A DNA stretch of 64,000 bases from Streptomyces sp. NBC_00259 (GCF_036181745.1 NZ_CP108080.1:930001-994000); one strand, 5' to 3'; shown: positions 35,461 through 44,557, numbered from the stretch's first letter. Program-made: numbers and translations. Notes: generated from the letters alone by a model not told the origin.

Positions 35461-35949
35461 ATGTCCGTATATGACATCCCGTTGCGCACCCTGACCGGCG
35501 AGGAGGCGTCACTCGCCGATCACCGCGGCAAGGCCGTGCTCGTGGTGAACGTGGCGTCCCGGTGCGGTCTCACGCCGCAGTACGCGGGCCTGGAGGCGCT
35601 GCAGAAGACGTACGGCGACCGGGGCTTCACCGTCCTCGGGGTGCCCTGCAACCAGTTTGCCGGACAGGAGCCCGGCAGCGCCGAGGAGATCTCCACCTTC
35701 TGCTCGGCGACGTACGGCGTGACCTTCCCGCTCCTGGAGAAGGCCGAGGTGAACGGCGACCACCGGCACCCGCTCTACACCGAGTTGACCCGTTTCGCGG
35801 ACGCCGACGGGGAAGCCGGGGACATCCGGTGGAACTTCGAGAAGTTCCTGATCTCCGCCGAGGGTGATGTGGTGGCCCGGTTCCGGCCGCGCGTGGAACC
35901 GGAGGCTCCGGAGGTCGTCACGGCGATCGAGGCGCTGCTCTCCGCCTGA
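35461..35949 (+). CDS. Glutathione peroxidase-family thiol peroxidase
   Basis: The protein has 162 residues and AAGGAG seven bases before its ATG. The catalytic Cys lies in NVASRCGLTPQY (residue 36), and the Gln and Trp of the tetrad are in GVPCNQFAGQEPG and IRWNFEKFLI. This is a non-selenium Cys enzyme. Streptomyces make mycothiol, so it more likely uses thioredoxin than glutathione. It stands alone and converges on the acyl-CoA dehydrogenase. Confidence 0.93.
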   Translation: MSVYDIPLRTLTGEEASLADHRGKAVLVVNVASRCGLTPQYAGLEALQKTYGDRGFTVLGVPCNQFAGQEPGSAEEISTFCSATYGVTFPLLEKAEVNGDHRHPLYTELTRFADADGEAGDIRWNFEKFLISAEGDVVARFRPRVEPEAPEVVTAIEALLSA

Positions 35950-35968
35950 GCGGTGCACGGTACGCGTC

Positions 35969-35996
35969 GGGCGCCGCCCGTCACCGGGCGGCGCCC
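35969..35996. terminator. Hairpin between convergent gpx and acyl-CoA dehydrogenase genes
   Basis: GGGCGCCGCCCG (35969-35980) pairs perfectly with CGGGCGGCGCCC (35985-35996) across a TCAC loop. It can fold from either strand and serves both converging genes. Confidence 0.75.
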
Positions 35997-36005
35997 CACG
36001 CCGCG

Positions 36006-37262
36006 TCAGCGGATCGGCATGCCCGAGAGCGTACGGGCGATCACCAGCCGCTGGATCTCGCTCGTGCCCTCGAAGATCGTGTAGATCGCGGCGTCACGGT
36101 GCATGCGCTCGACGGGGTACTCACGGGTGAACCCGTTGCCGCCGAGGATCTGCACGGCCTGCGCGGTGACCTTCTTGGCGACCTCGCTGGCGAAGAGCTT
36201 GGACATCGAGCCCTCGGCGGCGGTGAACGGCTTGCCGCTCACGGCCATCCAGGAGGCGCGCCAGACCAGGAGCCGGGCCGCGTCGATCTGGGTGCGCATG
36301 TCGGCGAGTTGGAAGGCCACACCCTGGTTGTCGATGATCGGGCGGCCGAACTGCTCGCGCTCCTTGGCGTACTCGAGCGCGTAGTCGTACGCGGCCCTGG
36401 CGGTGCCGACGGCCATCGCGCCCACCGCGGGACGGGACGCCTCGAAGGTCGCCATGGCCGCGTTCTTCACCCTCCCCCGGCCTTCGGCCGGGGGGACCCC
36501 CACGCCGCCCGCGCCGGCGGCCCGCTCGCGGGCGCGGGCGAGGCGCTCGTCGAGCTTCTCCTTGCCGCCGAGGAGGCACGAGCCGGGGACGCGGACGTTC
36601 TCCAGGACGACCTCGGCGGTGTGGGACGCGCGGATGCCGTGCTTCTTGAACTTCTGCCCCTGGGAGAGCCCCGGGGTGTTCGGCGGGACGATGAAGGAGG
36701 CGTGGCCCTTGCTGCCCAGCTCGGAGTCGACGACGGCGACGACGACATGGACGTTGGCGATACCGCCGTTGGTCGCCCAGGTCTTCGTACCGTTGAGGAC
36801 CCATTCGTCCTTTGCCTCGTCGTAGACGGCCCGGGTACGCATCGCGCCGACGTCGGAGCCGGCGTCGGGCTCGGAGGAGCAGAAGGCGGCGACCTTCACG
36901 TCGTCGACATCGCCGTACATCTGCGGGATCCAGGTGCCGATCTGCTCCTCGGTACCGTTGGCGAGGACGCCGACGGCGGCCAGGCCGGTGCCGACGATGG
37001 ACAGCGCGATTCCGGCGTCGCCCCAGAAGAGCTCCTCCATCGCCACCGGGATGCCGAGTCCGGTGGGGTCGAAGAACTGCTGGGCATAGAAGTCGAGGGA
37101 GTAGATGCCCACCTTGGCGGCCTCCTGGATGACCGGCCAGGGTGTCTCCTCACGCTCGTCCCACTCCGCGGCGGCCGGGCGGATCACGTCCTTGGCGAAA
37201 CCGTGCAGCCAGTCACGGACCTGCTTCTGGTCGTCGTTGAGATCGAGCGCGAACTCGGTCAT
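36006..37262 (-). CDS. Acyl-CoA dehydrogenase with a short in-frame insertion
   Basis: The protein has 418 residues. The family blocks are AAFCSSEPDAGSDVGAMRTRA, YDEAKDEWVLNGTKTWATNGG, QFGRPIIDNQGVAFQLADM, AVQILGGNGFTREYPVERMHRDA and the catalytic Glu in IFEGTSEIQRLVIARTL. Compared with the usual LDERLARARERAASG(x)RVKNAAM, residues about 255-275 carry an extra GVGVPPAEGRGR encoded by a hairpin repeat at 36472-36502. FAD-dependent oxidation of acyl-CoA thioesters is expected. A divergent TetR gene and palindromes lie upstream, suggesting fatty-acid-linked regulation. Confidence 0.92.
   Translation of the reverse strand: MTEFALDLNDDQKQVRDWLHGFAKDVIRPAAAEWDEREETPWPVIQEAAKVGIYSLDFYAQQFFDPTGLGIPVAMEELFWGDAGIALSIVGTGLAAVGVLANGTEEQIGTWIPQMYGDVDDVKVAAFCSSEPDAGSDVGAMRTRAVYDEAKDEWVLNGTKTWATNGGIANVHVVVAVVDSELGSKGHASFIVPPNTPGLSQGQKFKKHGIRASHTAEVVLENVRVPGSCLLGGKEKLDERLARARERAAGAGGVGVPPAEGRGRVKNAAMATFEASRPAVGAMAVGTARAAYDYALEYAKEREQFGRPIIDNQGVAFQLADMRTQIDAARLLVWRASWMAVSGKPFTAAEGSMSKLFASEVAKKVTAQAVQILGGNGFTREYPVERMHRDAAIYTIFEGTSEIQRLVIARTLSGMPIR
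36472..36502. repeat. GC-rich hairpin repeat inserted in the acyl-CoA dehydrogenase gene
   Basis: CCCCCGGCC (36474-36482) pairs with GGCCGGGGG (36486-36494) around a TTC loop, followed by GACCCCC. The sequence matches the hairpin that is scattered in intergenic and variable places of Streptomyces genomes (as I remember it). Here it lies inside a coding region and adds residues in frame. Confidence 0.6.
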
Positions 37263-37292
37263 GTCCCCTCCTGATGTGCTTCAACCACGCAT

Positions 37293-37326
37293 GTTACTAG
37301 CGGTAACCGCAGTCTGTTACCGGTAA
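37293..37326. promoter_or_regulatory. Two palindromic TetR operator candidates
   Basis: GTTACTAGCGGTAAC (37293-37307) has GTTAC/GTAAC arms, and TTACCGGTAA (37317-37326) is a perfect 10-base palindrome. Both share the core TTAC...GTAA and lie between the divergent acyl-CoA dehydrogenase and tetR starts. They are the likely binding sites of the TetR protein, controlling both directions. Confidence 0.7.
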
Positions 37327-37425
37327 GTACGAGCTGTCAACCGCCGCCCCCGTGATCGGCGGGGAGCCTCGGTGGAGTGTTACGTTGCGCAGGCCTCACG
37401 GATTTCGCACGGGCGGGGAGACGCT

Positions 37426-38079
37426 ATGGAGACCACGACCACGACTCATCAGAGCGACCAGCAGCGGTCGGCAGACCAGCGGCGGCGGGAGCTGCTCGAA
37501 GCCGCGGACCGCGTAGTGCTCCGGGACGGGCCGCAGGCGTCCATGAACGCGATCGCCGCCGAGGCCGGGATCACCAAGCCGATCCTCTACCGGCACTTCG
37601 GCGACAAGAGCGGCCTCTACCGGGCGCTCGCCAAGCGCCACACCGACGCCCTGCTCGTGGCGCTGCGCACGGCGATCGACGCGAGTTCCGACCGGCGCGA
37701 GCGGGTCGAGCACACCCTCGACACCTATCTCGCCGCGATCGAGGCGCGACCGCAGGTGTACCGCTTCCTGATGCACCCGGCCGAGGACCCCCAGCAGTCC
37801 GAGCAGGGCTTCGACGTCGGCCTCCACTCGGCGCCACTGCTGCGCAGGCTCGGCGAGGAACTCGCCAAGGTCATCGCCGAGCGCGTCGACCTCGGCCCCG
37901 GCGGTGACGAGCTGGCCCGGATCTGGAGCCACGGCATCGTCGGCATGATGCACGGCGCGGGTGACTGGTGGCTCGGTGAACGCCCCTGCTCGCGGCAGCA
38001 GTTGGTGACGAGCCTCGCGGACCTGCTGTGGGGCAGGCTCTCGGTCGCCGAGGACCGCCCGGGCAGCCCGGGCTTCTGA
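37426..38079 (+). CDS. TetR-family transcriptional regulator
   Basis: The protein has 217 residues. The ATG at 37426 follows GGGGAG. The HTH is DRVVLRDGPQASMNAIAAEAGITKPILYRHFGDKSGLYRAL, with the recognition helix TKPILYRHF. The C-terminal part resembles the TetR_C domain of lipid-metabolism repressors (DTYLAAIEARPQVYRFLMH). It probably controls the divergent acyl-CoA dehydrogenase gene. Confidence 0.92.
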   Translation: METTTTTHQSDQQRSADQRRRELLEAADRVVLRDGPQASMNAIAAEAGITKPILYRHFGDKSGLYRALAKRHTDALLVALRTAIDASSDRRERVEHTLDTYLAAIEARPQVYRFLMHPAEDPQQSEQGFDVGLHSAPLLRRLGEELAKVIAERVDLGPGGDELARIWSHGIVGMMHGAGDWWLGERPCSRQQLVTSLADLLWGRLSVAEDRPGSPGF

Positions 38080-38112
38080 ATGCCGGTCGCCGCAGGGGCT
38101 CGTCACGGGCCC

Positions 38113-38670
38113 CTACGGCGACTGCGGAGCGGAGCGGAACCACGGCGCACGGCGGGCCGCCCGCAGGGCGCGGGCCCGGCGCAGGCCGGTGAGACGGTCC
38201 ACGTAGACGGCGCCTTCCAGGTGGTCGCACTCGTGCTGCAGGCACCGCGCGAAGAACCCCGTCCCGTCCACCCGGACCGGCTCCCCGTCCGCCGTCACGC
38301 CCTCGACCACCGCGTGGTCGAAGCGTGGCGTCCCCGCCTCGATGCCGGGCAGCGACAGACAACCCTCCGGCCCCCGCAGCTCGATCCCGTCCGCCGTGAC
38401 GAGCCGTGGATTGACCACGTGCCCGAGGTGGCGGACGTCCTCGTCGTCAGGGCAGTCGTAGACGAACACCCGCAGCGGGACACCGATCTGGTTCGCCGCG
38501 AGGCCGACGCCCTGGGCGGCGTACATTGTCGCGTACATGTCCTCGACGAGCCTCGCCAGGGACGGACCGAAGTCGGTGACGGGCTCGCAGGGCGCGTGCA
38601 GCACCGGATCCCCGAGCATGCTCATGTCTCGGACGAGTCCGGAACTGCCGGGGATCGGTCGGTTTCGCAT
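38113..38670 (-). CDS. def: Peptide deformylase
   Basis: The protein has 185 residues from the ATG at 38670. The three family motifs are GVGLAANQIG, EGCLSLPG and QHECDHLEG, which supply Gln, Cys, two His and Glu for Fe/Zn binding. It removes the formyl group from the N-terminus of nascent proteins. Streptomyces usually have several copies. It converges on tetR and diverges from murT. Confidence 0.95.
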   Translation of the reverse strand: MRNRPIPGSSGLVRDMSMLGDPVLHAPCEPVTDFGPSLARLVEDMYATMYAAQGVGLAANQIGVPLRVFVYDCPDDEDVRHLGHVVNPRLVTADGIELRGPEGCLSLPGIEAGTPRFDHAVVEGVTADGEPVRVDGTGFFARCLQHECDHLEGAVYVDRLTGLRRARALRAARRAPWFRSAPQSP

Positions 38671-38796
38671 GGCGGTAAGGGTACGTTCCGCACGTCGGGG
38701 CGATGACCTCCAGGTTTCGTCATGGAGCCGCGGTTCGGGCCGTCGCCCGGAGGTCGATAGGCTGAGCCCCGACCGACGCAAGGAGGATCAAGGACG

Positions 38797-40044
38797 ATGG
38801 CAGGACACCCTGGCAACGCAGACCCACTGTCGCCGCGGGCCAAGCTGGCCGTGACGGCGGGCAAGGCCGCAGCGGCGGTGTCGCGCGCGGCGGGCCGTGG
38901 CAGCGGATCGGTGATCGGCGGCCGGGTGGCGCTCAAACTCGACCCGGATCTGCTGAGCCGGCTGGCACAGCATCTCGACGTCATCCTGGTGTCGGCGACG
39001 AACGGCAAGACCACCACCACCCGGCTCATCGCCGAGGCCCTGCGCGCCAGCGGCCCGGTCGTCTCCAACGCCCTGGGTGCGAACATGCCGGCGGGCATCA
39101 CCTCCGCCCTGGCCGGCGGCTCCGACGCCAAGTTCGGCGTGATCGAGGTCGACGAGAAGTACCTGGCCGGCGTGGCGCGCGACACCACCCCGAAGGCCAT
39201 CGCGCTGCTCAACCTCTCCCGCGACCAGCTGGACCGGGCGGCCGAGACCCGGATGCTCGCCGAGAAGTGGCGCGAGGGCCTGTCCGGCACGAAGGCCGTG
39301 GTCATCGCCAACGCCGACGACCCGCTGATCGTCTGGGCCGCGTCCTCCTCGCCCAATGTGGTGTGGGTGGCCGCCGGACAGGAGTGGAAGGACGACGCCT
39401 GGTCCTGCCCCGCCTGCGGCGGTGTGATGCAGCGTCCCGGCGACGACTGGTTCTGCGGGGAGTGCGGATTCCGCCGCCCCGCGGTGAGCTGGGCGCTCAG
39501 CGGCGACTACGTCCTCGACCCGCACGGCTCCGCGTGGCCGATCCACCTTCAGCTCCCGGGCCGCGCCAACAAGGCCAACGCCGCCACCTCCGCCGCGGTG
39601 GCCGCGGTCTTCGGCGTACCGCCGCAGGTCGCGCTCGAGCGCATGTACCAGGTGCAGGCGGTCGCCGGCCGGTACGACGTCGTGTCGTTCCTCGGCCGCG
39701 ATCTGCGGCTGCTGCTGGCGAAGAACCCGGCCGGCTGGCTGGAGACGTTCTCGCTGATCGACCCGCCGCCGACCCCGGTGATCCTGTCCGTCAACGCCCG
39801 TGGCGCCGACGGCACCGACACCTCCTGGCTCTGGGACGTCGACTACACCCGGCTCGCCGGTCACCCGATCCTCGTGATCGGCGACCGCAGGCTGGACCTG
39901 GCCGTGCGGCTGGAGGTCGCCGGGCTGGACTTCCGGGTCTGCGACAGCGTCGACGAGGCGGTCCAGTACGCCCCGCCCGGGCGGATCGAGCTGATCGCCA
40001 ACTACACCGCCTTCCAGGACGTACGCCGCCGCGTCGGCAACTGA
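38797..40044 (+). CDS. murT: Lipid II isoglutaminyl synthase, MurT subunit
   Basis: The protein has 415 residues of the Mur ligase fold. The ATP loop is LVSATNGKTTTTRLIAEAL. A four-Cys ribbon (CPACGGVM ... CGECG), typical of MurT, lies in the middle domain. The C-terminal DUF1727 domain follows (GRIELIANYTAFQDVRRR). MurT activates the D-glutamate carboxylate of lipid II and works with GatD. The gatD gene follows after 27 bases. Confidence 0.94.
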   Translation: MAGHPGNADPLSPRAKLAVTAGKAAAAVSRAAGRGSGSVIGGRVALKLDPDLLSRLAQHLDVILVSATNGKTTTTRLIAEALRASGPVVSNALGANMPAGITSALAGGSDAKFGVIEVDEKYLAGVARDTTPKAIALLNLSRDQLDRAAETRMLAEKWREGLSGTKAVVIANADDPLIVWAASSSPNVVWVAAGQEWKDDAWSCPACGGVMQRPGDDWFCGECGFRRPAVSWALSGDYVLDPHGSAWPIHLQLPGRANKANAATSAAVAAVFGVPPQVALERMYQVQAVAGRYDVVSFLGRDLRLLLAKNPAGWLETFSLIDPPPTPVILSVNARGADGTDTSWLWDVDYTRLAGHPILVIGDRRLDLAVRLEVAGLDFRVCDSVDEAVQYAPPGRIELIANYTAFQDVRRRVGN

Positions 40045-40071
40045 CCGCACGGACCGCAGAGGATTACGAGC

Positions 40072-40800
40072 ATGAGCGACAGCAGCCTGCGTCTGGTGTG
40101 GGTCTACCCGGACCTGCTCAGCACGTACGGAGACCAGGGCAACGCCCTGGTCGTGGAGCGCCGCGCCCGGCAGCGCGGACTGGGCGTCACGCGCGTGGAC
40201 GTCCGCAGCGACCAGCCGGTGCCGACGTCCGGCGACATCTATCTGATCGGCGGCGGCGAGGACCGGCCTCAGCGGCTCGCGTCCGAGCGGCTGCGCCGCG
40301 ACGGCGGCCTCTCCAGGGCCGCGTCCAACGGCGCGATCATCTTCTCGGTGTGCGCCGGCTACCAGATCCTCGGCCATGAGTTCATCAACGACCTGGGTGA
40401 GCGCGAGCCTGGCCTCGGCCTGCTCGACGTGATCTCCACCCGGGGCGAGGGCGAGCGGTGCGTCGGTGACGTACTGGCCGACATCGACCCGCGGCTGGGC
40501 CTGCCGCAGCTGACGGGTTTCGAGAACCACCAGGGCATCACCCACCTCGGACCGACGGCCCGCCCGTTCGCCCGCACCGTCCTCGGCAAGGGCAACGGCA
40601 CCGGCGACGGTACCGAGGGCGCGTACAACGACACCGTCTTCGGCACCTACATGCACGGCCCGGTGATGGCGCGCAATCCGCAGATCGCGGACCTGCTGCT
40701 GAAGCTGGCGCTCGACGTGAACGCGCTGCCGCCCACCGACGACCGCTGGTACGAGGCGCTGCGCGCCGAGCGCATCACGGCGGCGACACAGCCCGCCTGA
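40072..40800 (+). CDS. gatD: Lipid II isoglutaminyl synthase, GatD glutamine amidotransferase subunit
   Basis: The protein has 242 residues and is a class I glutamine amidotransferase. The nucleophile Cys is in FSVCAGYQILGHEF, and the His is in FGTYMHGPVMARNP. Glu-assisted catalysis is not used by GatD; a Cys-His pair is enough. It supplies ammonia to MurT for amidation of D-Glu at position 2 of the peptidoglycan stem peptide. Confidence 0.94.
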   Translation: MSDSSLRLVWVYPDLLSTYGDQGNALVVERRARQRGLGVTRVDVRSDQPVPTSGDIYLIGGGEDRPQRLASERLRRDGGLSRAASNGAIIFSVCAGYQILGHEFINDLGEREPGLGLLDVISTRGEGERCVGDVLADIDPRLGLPQLTGFENHQGITHLGPTARPFARTVLGKGNGTGDGTEGAYNDTVFGTYMHGPVMARNPQIADLLLKLALDVNALPPTDDRWYEALRAERITAATQPA

Positions 40801-40968
40801 CCGCGGCCCGACAGGCCGCTCGTACGACCACCCGACTCGTACGAACATACGGTGTCCACTGTGCGGACGTCCGGTTCGGTTCCCGCCACCTGGCGCCGGT
40901 AGGGTGGCGGGGATCCAACCGGACGACGTGGTCCGGGAGTCGGCCCACGTTGCAAAGGTATTCGGGCT

Positions 40969-41994
40969 ATGCGCATTGGTGTCCTCACCTCCGGCGGCGA
41001 CTGCCCCGGTCTCAACGCGGTCATCCGCTCAGTCGTGCACCGCGCCGTCGTCGACCACGGCGACGAGGTCATCGGTTTCCACGACGGCTGGAAGGGCCTG
41101 CTGGAGTGCGACTACCGCAAGCTCGACCTGGACGCGGTGGCCGGCATCCTCGCCCGAGGTGGCACCATCCTCGGCTCCTCGCGGGTGCAGCCCGCGCATC
41201 TCGTCGACGGTGTGGAGCGGGCCAAGGGACACGTCGCCGAGCTGGGGCTCGACGCGATCATCCCGATCGGCGGCGAGGGCACGCTGAAGGCGGCGAACCT
41301 CCTCTCGCGGGCCGGCCTGCCGATCGTCGGCGTACCGAAGACCATCGACAACGACATCGCGTCGACCGACGTCACCTTCGGCTTCGACACCGCGGTCGGC
41401 GTCGCGACGGAGGCGCTGGACCGGCTCAAGACCACCGCCGAATCGCACCAGCGGGTGCTGATCGTCGAGGTCATGGGCCGGCACACCGGCTGGATCGCGC
41501 TGCACTCCGGCATGGCGGCCGGTGCGCACGCCATCGTCGTACCCGAGCGCCCCTTCGACATCGGCGAGCTGACCCGGCGGGTCGGCGCGCGCTTCGAGGC
41601 GGGCAAGCGGTTCGCGATCGTCGTGGTGGCCGAGGGCGCCAAGCCGCGTGAGGGCTCGATGGACTTCGACGAGGGCGGCAAGGACGTCTACGGCCACGAG
41701 CGGTTCGCCGGTGTCGCCCGGCAGCTCTCCATCGAGCTGGAGGAGCGGCTCGGCAAGGAGGCCCGTCCGGTGATCCTCGGTCATGTCCAGCGCGGCGGTA
41801 CGCCGACCGCGTACGACCGCGTCCTCGCCACCCGCTTCGGCTGGCACGCGGTGGAGGCCGCCCACCGGGGCGAGTTCGGCATGATGACGGCCCTGCGCGG
41901 CACGGACATCACGATGGTCCCGCTGGCGCAGGCCGTGGAGACGCTGAAGACGGTCCCGGCGGAGCGGTACGACGAGGCCGAGACCGTCCTCTGA
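40969..41994 (+). CDS. pfkA: ATP-dependent 6-phosphofructokinase
   Basis: The protein has 341 residues. The nucleotide-binding start is MRIGVLTSGGDCPGLNAVIRS. The active site is IPIGGEGTLKAA, where Gly after the acidic residue points to ATP use rather than PPi (PPi enzymes have GGDD), and GVPKTIDNDI is the substrate/catalytic block. MGRHTGW and HVQRGGTPTAYDRV bind fructose 6-phosphate. It is one of several Pfk paralogues usual in Streptomyces. A strong hairpin follows 33 bases later. Confidence 0.94.
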   Translation: MRIGVLTSGGDCPGLNAVIRSVVHRAVVDHGDEVIGFHDGWKGLLECDYRKLDLDAVAGILARGGTILGSSRVQPAHLVDGVERAKGHVAELGLDAIIPIGGEGTLKAANLLSRAGLPIVGVPKTIDNDIASTDVTFGFDTAVGVATEALDRLKTTAESHQRVLIVEVMGRHTGWIALHSGMAAGAHAIVVPERPFDIGELTRRVGARFEAGKRFAIVVVAEGAKPREGSMDFDEGGKDVYGHERFAGVARQLSIELEERLGKEARPVILGHVQRGGTPTAYDRVLATRFGWHAVEAAHRGEFGMMTALRGTDITMVPLAQAVETLKTVPAERYDEAETVL

Positions 41995-42026
41995 CCTCGG
42001 CCGAGGTGGTTGCACACGTGACGAAT

Positions 42027-42056
42027 CGCCCCCGGCGGCAGCGGCCGCCGGGGGCG
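42027..42056 (+). terminator. Terminator after pfkA
   Basis: CGCCCCCGGCGGC (42027-42039) pairs with GCCGCCGGGGGCG (42044-42056) around an AGCG loop, and is followed by GTTCTAGTCTTGTC. It lies 33 bases after the pfkA stop, in the direction of that gene. Confidence 0.8.
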
Positions 42057-42111
42057 GTTCTAGTCTTGTCCGGGCAACAAGCGCGAATCAGGACGCTCCG
42101 GGAGTACACAG

Positions 42112-43071
42112 ATGGATCACAGCGGGCACGGCGAGCACGGTATGCCGATGGACCTGCCGCCGTTCACGCTCGGCAGGGGGCTGGAGTTCTCCGCGGATCC
42201 GTTCTTCCTGATCAGCTGTGTCCTGGGCCTCGGGCTCTACGCCTGGGGCGTGGTGCGGCTGCGCAGGCGCGGTGACGCCTGGCCGGTGGGCCGGACGGCC
42301 TTCTTCACCGTGGGCGTGCTGAGCATCGCGCTGGTGATGTGCACCGGGCTCAACGACTACGGCATGGTCATGTTCAGCGTGCACATGGTGCAGCACATGG
42401 TGATCAGCATGCTGTCGCCGATCCTGCTGCTGCTCGGCGCCCCGGTGACGCTCGCGCTCCGCGCGCTGCCGCCGGCCGGCCGTGGCCGCAAGGGACCTCG
42501 CGAGCTGCTCCTCGCCCTGCTCCACAGCCGCTACATGAAGATCGTCACGCATCCCGCGTTCACGATCCCGATGTTCATCGCGAGCCTCTACGGGCTCTAC
42601 TTCACGCCGCTCTTCGACTTCCTCATGGGGTCCAAGGCCGGGCATGTCGGGATGATGGTGCACTTCCTCGCCGTCGGTCTGATCTTCTTCTGGCCGATCA
42701 TGGGCGTGGACCCCGGTCCGCACCGCCCCGGCTATGTGATGCGGATGCTGGAGCTCTTCGCCGGCATGCCGTTCCACGCGTTCTTCGGCATCGCGCTGAT
42801 GATGGCGTCCGAGCCGATGGTGAAGGCGTACGCGGATCCGTCGGCGTCCCTCGGGATCACCGCGCTGTCGGACCAGAACGCGGCGGGCGGCATCGCCTGG
42901 GCGTTCAGCGAGATCCCGTCGGTACTGGTACTGATCGCACTGGTGTTCCAGTGGTATCGCTCCGAGCAGCGCCAGGCCGTCCGTAAGGACCGTGCCGCCG
43001 ACCGGGACGGTGACAAGGAGCTGGAGGCCTACAACGCCTATCTGGCCTCGCTCCAGGCACGGAGCCGGTAG
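42112..43071 (+). CDS. ctaG: Cytochrome c oxidase assembly protein CtaG-type (caa3_CtaG)
   Basis: The protein has 319 residues with seven predicted membrane helices. The His/Met-rich N-terminus (MDHSGHGEHGMPM) could bind copper. CtaG blocks are FSVHMVQHMVISMLSPILLLLGAP, HPAFTIPMFIASLYGLYFTPLFDFLM and FPIM-like FFWPIMGVDPGPHRPGYVMRM. It helps assemble the Cu(A/B) centre of terminal oxidases. It is followed by a 52-residue membrane protein. Confidence 0.92.
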   Translation: MDHSGHGEHGMPMDLPPFTLGRGLEFSADPFFLISCVLGLGLYAWGVVRLRRRGDAWPVGRTAFFTVGVLSIALVMCTGLNDYGMVMFSVHMVQHMVISMLSPILLLLGAPVTLALRALPPAGRGRKGPRELLLALLHSRYMKIVTHPAFTIPMFIASLYGLYFTPLFDFLMGSKAGHVGMMVHFLAVGLIFFWPIMGVDPGPHRPGYVMRMLELFAGMPFHAFFGIALMMASEPMVKAYADPSASLGITALSDQNAAGGIAWAFSEIPSVLVLIALVFQWYRSEQRQAVRKDRAADRDGDKELEAYNAYLASLQARSR

Positions 43072-43205
43072 CGGGGCCGACCACTCGGCAGCCGGGGCCC
43101 GCAGGGGGCGCACGGGAGTAGCGGTGGACCCGCCTCAGGGGTGACGATGGCTTCACGGCCCCTGGCCATGGATCCGTCCGCGGCCCGGCCTGGAGGAGGG
43201 CGCGC

Positions 43206-43364
43206 ATGTCCAGTTCCGCGAAGACGATGGGTGTGCTCACCGTCGGGACCCTGGTGGTCGTGACGGCCTACACGGTGGCGCTCGGCAGCAACGGCTGGCT
43301 GTGGTTCGGCTGGGTCGTGCTCGGGCTGGCCACGCTCGGGATGCTGGCGTCCAAGCCCACCTGA
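43206..43364 (+). CDS. 52-residue two-helix membrane protein
   Basis: A short frame with a very strong ribosome binding site (GGAGGAGGGCGCGC before ATG 43206) encodes 52 residues. Two hydrophobic segments are seen: MGVLTVGTLVVVTAYTVAL and WLWFGWVVLGLATLGMLA, joined by GSNGW. The codon bias is normal for Streptomyces. It follows ctaG by 134 bases in the same direction. The function is unknown; a small partner of the respiratory or membrane machinery is possible. Confidence 0.7.
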   Translation: MSSSAKTMGVLTVGTLVVVTAYTVALGSNGWLWFGWVVLGLATLGMLASKPT

Positions 43365-43388
43365 ACCGGAAGGCCGGGGCGCGCGCCG

Positions 43389-44321
43389 TCAGCCGGTGGT
43401 CCCGGTGGCGCGCGACTCGCGCAGGCTCAGCACCTCGTAGAGGAAGCTGTTGACAGGGGTCGGCGTCCCGCTCCGCTCGCCGAGCCGTACCACCGCGCCG
43501 GTCCATGCCTCGAGTTCGGACGGCCTGCCGGACGCGATGTCACGGTGCATCGAAGAGGTGCCTACGGCGGGCTGCTGGTCGACGAAGGCCAGCGTGGACG
43601 GCACGATGCCGTCCGGCAGCCGGATGCCGTGCGCCTGTGCGACGTGCTGGATCTCCGTCATGGCTTCCACCAGCAGCCGCCGCGTACCCGGCCGGGAGCG
43701 GAACTCGCCGATGGTCGCGTCGGTGACGGCGCCGAGGCCGCCCAGGGGCACGACGAACAGGAACTTCGCCCAGAGCTCGGTCCAGATGTCGTCGGGCACG
43801 ACCGCCGTCACCGCCGAGGCGTCGAGGGCGGCCCGCAGCCGCTCCACCCGCGGCGTGACGCTGTTGTCCCATTCCCCGAAGGTCAGCGAGCCCTGGCCAC
43901 CCACATGACGCACCCGGCCGGGGCCGTCCAGAAAGGCGATGATCTTCGCGATTCCGGGCAGCACCGCGCCGCGGCCCACCGCGTCGGCGACCTCGACGGG
44001 GGCCTCGACCCCGTTCTGCAGCGGCAGCACAGCCGTGTCCGGGCCCATCAGCGGAGTCAGCGTCTTGACGACGTCCGGCAGTTGGCGGGTCTTGACGCAG
44101 AGGAACACGTAGTCGACCTCGCCGATGTCCCGGGTGTCGTCGGTCACCCGCACCGGCGCGACGGAGAAGTCACCGGCCGGGCTCGCCACGGTCAGGCCCT
44201 CGTGGCGGAGCGCGTCGAGCTGCGCGCCTCGCGCGACGAAGTGGACCTCGTGCCCGGCGTCCGCCAGACGGCCGCCGAAGTAGCCGCCGACGCCGCCCGC
44301 CCCGATCACCGCTGCCTTCAC
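43389..44321 (-). CDS. panE: 2-dehydropantoate 2-reductase (ketopantoate reductase family)
   Basis: The protein has 310 residues from the GTG at 44321, preceded by AAGGAGG. The NADP motif is VKAAVIGAGGVGGYFGGRLADAG. FLCVKTRQLPDVVKTL contains the conserved Lys, and ELWAKFLFVVPLGGLGAVT and SSMHRDIASGRPSELEAWTGAVV are typical of PanE/ApbA. It reduces ketopantoate to pantoate in vitamin B5/CoA synthesis, though many paralogues have other substrates. It ends close to the 52-residue gene, converging on it. Confidence 0.88.
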   Translation of the reverse strand: MKAAVIGAGGVGGYFGGRLADAGHEVHFVARGAQLDALRHEGLTVASPAGDFSVAPVRVTDDTRDIGEVDYVFLCVKTRQLPDVVKTLTPLMGPDTAVLPLQNGVEAPVEVADAVGRGAVLPGIAKIIAFLDGPGRVRHVGGQGSLTFGEWDNSVTPRVERLRAALDASAVTAVVPDDIWTELWAKFLFVVPLGGLGAVTDATIGEFRSRPGTRRLLVEAMTEIQHVAQAHGIRLPDGIVPSTLAFVDQQPAVGTSSMHRDIASGRPSELEAWTGAVVRLGERSGTPTPVNSFLYEVLSLRESRATGTTG

Positions 44322-44557
44322 CGAACCTCCTTCGCCCCGGAGGAACTTCCTCGGACCGGCTCCCCCACGCATGATCACCGTACGGAACGGCCTCCGCGTT
44401 TTCCAGACCTGCGGCGTTTTCCGGACCGGCGCCCCGGCGGCGACCGGAGGTGGTTACGGGCGAGGGGACATGCACATACACTGACCGTCTCCGAAACACC
44501 CTTTGACCTGGCAGAACGCGACGCCGGAGCCGATCCGGGACGTGGGGAGCGAAGCCT

